NCBI GenBank assembly: GCA_013398175.1
Contig: VZRZ01006844.1
Location: 834,332 to 898,331, forward strand
Reading direction: 5' to 3'
Length of the DNA: 64,000 nt
DNA from: Climacteris rufus
Lineage: Eukaryota; Chordata; Aves; Passeriformes; Climacteridae
Position numbers and translations under genes: made by a program. This document shows, one piece after another, positions 60,721 to 64,000 of the stretch (within the stretch, counting starts at the first letter, position 1; every line of letters begins with the position of its first letter). The notes below the pieces were generated by a model, which saw only the letters and a list, made by a program, of their open reading frames with translations, was not told the origin of the DNA and searched no databases.

Positions 60721-62744
60721 GGTCTTATGTGAAAGCAGCAAAACAGAAACATCACCAATTAATATTTTGATGAGTTACTTTTTAGTAATTTCCTCACCAT
60801 CATTTCCTCTTAATAATTCACCTAGAGGTAGTGAAGACCTTAGATAATGGGATGATTCAGTCAATTTTTTCCAAATTCAGTTTTTAATGAGGTTAGGAAA
60901 TCATACACAGAATCAAAGCTAAAGGACTCTTATCAAGATGAAAATTTCAGTAATTCAATGTGAATACTGAAGCTGCCAGTGCAAGCTTAATTGTGTCTCT
61001 TTGGTGTGTTTACTTTATGATAGCCTTTAATTACAAAATCCTGTATTACTTTGTGGTGAGATAACCATCTCTCTGCGACACTGTTAGAAATTTGCTGTTC
61101 TGACATCAGAACAAAGTTTGGAGTTTTTCTCACAAAGCCTCTCCCATGGAGCAAGACAAAAGGAGGGACTTTCAGAAGGCTGTCCTTGCAGCCTGCTATC
61201 ACTGCCATGCCTCAACTGGTCCTCACTCAGCAGCTGTGTTCTCATGTTCATTACAGCAGAGGTGTGGACTTTGGCTTGGAGAAAGATAGGGAACTGTATT
61301 TTGTATGTGAAATAATACTCTGAATAAGGTAGGGAGCATCTAGGGAGATAGGAAAAGAATTTTCAACATGTCAAGAGATAAGGAAGTTCGATAACATTAT
61401 GGAGAGCTAGAATTTTCCTTTTTTTCCAGAGGAATTTGAGAGTACAAGTGAAGAAATGGGTTTACAATATTTTGGTAACCTCCCAGCAGCTAGGAAATCA
61501 AAGTCACAGAAAAGTAGATGTACTGACTGTATCTGCTTTTTATTCCACTATATCACATTCATGTAAAATGTTTTTGTATGCATATTCAGTATTCTATTCA
61601 CAGGGTCTAACATACATGGCTATTTGCTGCAGGGTCAGTCTGTGCTGACTCATGCCTTATGAAGGACACACATATTTAGTGAAGCCAAAAAATGGGGGAA
61701 CTTTAGGTTTCATCTGAAGGAAAGCTCAGGATAACATTAGGTATTAAAAGACATAATAAAGCAATTCTAAGTTTCAGCAGAATCTGTATTTCTATACAAC
61801 TGCTGTTTTAAAAAACAAACTATTTTTGTTTTGTTTCTACCAACATAGGCTTTCAGATCTTTTAGAATTCATGTGTATCTTTGAGTGAACACATTCATAT
61901 AAATGCATGTATTTGTATTTTAACATAACCATTGTCACATGCCTAGCCGCCGGAAGAATTAGTGAGGAGGCGCAGATTGGAGTCCTTAAGTATGTTGATT
62001 TTCTACCCAGCTAATTCATCTAATCTTGATAGTATTTGTAAATGCCTTGCCCAGTTTCCAAGGGAGAAAAAGCTTAAACCAAGACAGCTGGTGTCGGTCT
62101 CATTCTGTGTAAGGATGCAAAACTAGGAAGGAGTCAGAAAAGCAGTGATGCTCCCTTTCCACTTGTACGCGTGGTTACTGGTTATTAGTCAGGTGCCTGG
62201 AGCAGGAGGAGTTTAAGAATTCGTTCAGCTTTGGAGAATCGCCTAGCAACAATGTCTGGGAAACCACTGCTCTGAGGTTTTTTTACTTTATTTTGTTTTC
62301 AAATACAATGCAAGAGTGTGCAAAGCCTCACATGAGGTCAAAATCGAAGCAAATTAACATTCAACATCCATCTAGCACTGTAACAGGATCCATAAAAATA
62401 GATTGCCTTAGACTACTCAAATTATATAGAGAAATTATATTCCCCAAACGTTTGTGCAGATAAACATTTGTGCAGTTTCACTTAAAAGTTTACTGGAAGT
62501 TAGTGGTGCACACAACGTGAAATCAGACTTGATTTAAAATACATATGGACAGAAAAAAATGCATCCAGCCATCTTCCAGATCCATGCTGGCATTATACTA
62601 CTACAGAAACAGGGGGTTACTGTAAAACAGAAAAATGCAATTATTTGAACTGGAATTTGACCAGGACATGTCTTAAGATCTGATTTATTGAGAGATGCCT
62701 CTACCTGAATTAAGGTGCAAGCAAGACCACATGCCAAAGTCAAT
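60721..62744. other. Intergenic or intronic DNA, nothing recognised
   Basis: AT-rich; open frames are at most about 73 codons. No transposon end or RNA gene recognised. Confidence 0.5.
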
Positions 62745-62773
62745 AGTACAGATTTTATTTAACAGTAAAACGT

Positions 62774-62840
62774 GAGGTAGAGAGATAGAAAGAAGTAGAA
62801 AAGAGAGGAGAGAGGGTGGGAGTGAGAGACAGAAGATAGT
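62774..62840 (+). repeat. Purine-rich tract inside the LTR
   Basis: About 65 bases almost entirely of A and G (GAGAGATAGAAAGAAGTAGA and similar). Such tracts can form triplex DNA; here it is part of the LTR sequence. Confidence 0.8.
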
Positions 62841-63260
62841 CACCATCTGTGGATCCAGCGCTGTCCTGTTGGTTCTTCTTCAACTTGGGATTCTTGGTGG
62901 TGGGGCTACTGAGGTCCTTCAAAACTTTTCACTATTTATCTACGTTCTCTTATTCTGTTGGTCTAATGCTAATTAGTTTTTTTGAATCAGTCCGTTGTCA
63001 AATTGGTGGGTTTCTTTGAGTCAGTGGATTGTGCTTGATCTCCCCTTGCCAGAATTTCTTTTTACCTGACTTCAGCACACTTGCTGAGTTGGCTTTCCTT
63101 GTGGATCCTTTGTGTCCATTATCAGTGCTCCCCAGCTCTATTTACCTCCCCTTGGGCCTGAGATAATGCTCAAACAATAGTATCACCTTTATCTTACCTC
63201 AGGTTCCCATCAGGTGGCTTAATGTACAGTCCAAGTCCCAGGAATCCATGGAGGCATATT

Positions 63261-63297
63261 GGGGTGGGAGGGTTAGATGGGGGGAGGGGTTGGAGGG
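63261..63297 (+). other. Putative G-quadruplex motif inside the LTR
   Basis: G runs of 4, 3, 3, 6, 4 and 3 bases within 37 bases; most loops are one base. It is on the strand opposite to the LTR transcript. Confidence 0.75.
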
Positions 63298-63600
63298 CCC
63301 TTGTTGGTCACAAATGCCATCTGGCCCATAACTTGGGGTGATCTGTGTTTGACTGGCGATATGGGTATGGGCAGTTGCCCCTCAACACAGTTTGCCACTG
63401 TGGGAACTCCTGGCTGGATGCATTTCCCAGGAAGTGCTAGCCAGACCTCACCAGGCTTGGAGCCAGAGACATCCTGCTGTTCCATTCCATGCTTATCTCA
63501 TGGCAAAGTCCTTCTGTGATCTTAACAGTTGAGACAAGCGATTGTGAAGTCCTTACATCATCCATACAAACTTCTACTGCAAAAAATATTACTATTTTGA

Positions 63601-64000
63601 GACCTAATCCTAAACATCCTGCAAAAAGTTTTGGGTGTGGGGATGGCTTTCTTCCCTCTTCACTTGTTCTAATAGCCATTGGAATTTTTTTTAAAAATGT
63701 CTCATTTAGACTTTATTTAAAAAAAACAAAGCAGAGCACTCCCATGCTATGTCATTGTCCTGTAGGCTGCTGGAAGAAGGATCCTTTGTATCTGTCGCAT
63801 CAGGATCTTCATGTGAGTATGATAAGGAAATAGAGAGCAAATATCCAGTGCATTTTTCTGTTCTCAAAACTTTAATCTTGCATCTGTGAAAAAAGTAGGC
63901 CACATATTGTGAATGTCTCACCATCATCCCAACAGGGACAAAATGTGTAACAGTGTGTTTTGACTTGTATGCCTGTAGGAGTTTCTGCATAACTCCCTTT
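63601..64000. other. DNA to the right edge, possibly provirus-derived
   Basis: No gene recognised. It could include internal sequence of the adjoining antisense provirus, but no retroviral motif can be read. Frames on both strands (114 codons plus, 94 minus) lack known domains. Confidence 0.35.

Larger units (their letters stand above)
62745..63600 (-). mobile_element. Endogenous retrovirus LTR, antisense, ends approximate
   Basis: Order of blocks agrees from memory with a large passerine ERVL-type LTR read in reverse: TTTATT at 62754-62759 (AATAAA on the minus strand), a purine tract, CTCTTATTCTGTTGGTCTAA, GTGGGTTTCTTTGAGTCAGT, CATCAGGTGGCTTAATGTAC, CCCAGGAATCCATGGAGGCA, a G-rich block, TTGGTCACAAATGCCATCTG, CCCTCAACACAGTTTGCCAC, and GTGATCTTAACAGTTGAGAC near the right end. 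The poly(A) signal at the left edge agrees with minus orientation. I could not find paired TG/CA ends or a target-site duplication, so it may be a fragment. Open frames in it (for example 63277-63519) are chance frames. Confidence 0.68.

Noticed and set aside
63277..63833. Plus-strand frames of 80 and 114 codons
   Set aside because: Cross the antisense LTR and its flank without any recognised motif.
1..64000. CRISPR array, operon or other prokaryotic system
   Set aside because: No regularly spaced repeats or gene clusters; CR1 and LTR content show vertebrate nuclear DNA.

Overview
The window is vertebrate nuclear DNA, most probably from a bird and probably a passerine. It has no bacterial-style gene layout, no dense open reading frames and no recognisable protein-coding gene. 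It is AT-rich and carries CR1 non-LTR retrotransposons with the avian-style ATTCTRTG tail, plus four LTR elements that resemble LTR families I remember from passerine genomes. A 45-base N run shows it comes from a draft assembly. I named repeats from memory of family consensuses, without a search, so subfamily names are deliberately vague.

Layout. 1-15.1 kb: unique-looking, AT-rich intergenic or intronic DNA with a few microsatellites. 15.1-15.5 kb: an antisense LTR remnant. 16.4-16.6 kb: a CpG-richer, motif-dense stretch that looks like a conserved non-coding element. 16.6-17.2 kb: a CR1 inserted into an older, oppositely oriented CR1. 19.15-19.9 kb: a well-preserved 5'-truncated CR1. 24.26-25.31 kb: the clearest feature, a 1,049-bp solo LTR with perfect 5-bp target-site duplications. 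31.4-32.8 kb: a very old, eroded CR1/L3-like copy still showing a reverse transcriptase motif A, split by a (TTTG)n tract. 33-55.4 kb: mostly featureless DNA with AT-rich local duplications and the assembly gap. 55.5-55.9 kb: the 3' end of another ancient CR1, then (TG)n and (TTTTAG)n. 59.6-60.2 kb: an antisense LTR ending in a 16-bp perfect palindrome. 62.7-63.6 kb: another antisense LTR with a purine tract and a G-quadruplex-type motif.

Interpretation. This is a gene desert or the inside of one or more large introns. Its readable history is layered retrotransposition: ancient CR1, younger CR1, then ERV LTRs reduced to solo or fragmentary copies. The six-frame ORFs are short, lack recognisable domains, and are mostly chance frames or frames through repeats. 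A few segments have splice-site-like borders and are listed at low confidence. I found no convincing evidence of a new biological system; the best leads are the possible regulatory element near 16.4 kb, the palindromic LTR boundary near 60.2 kb and the nested CR1s.
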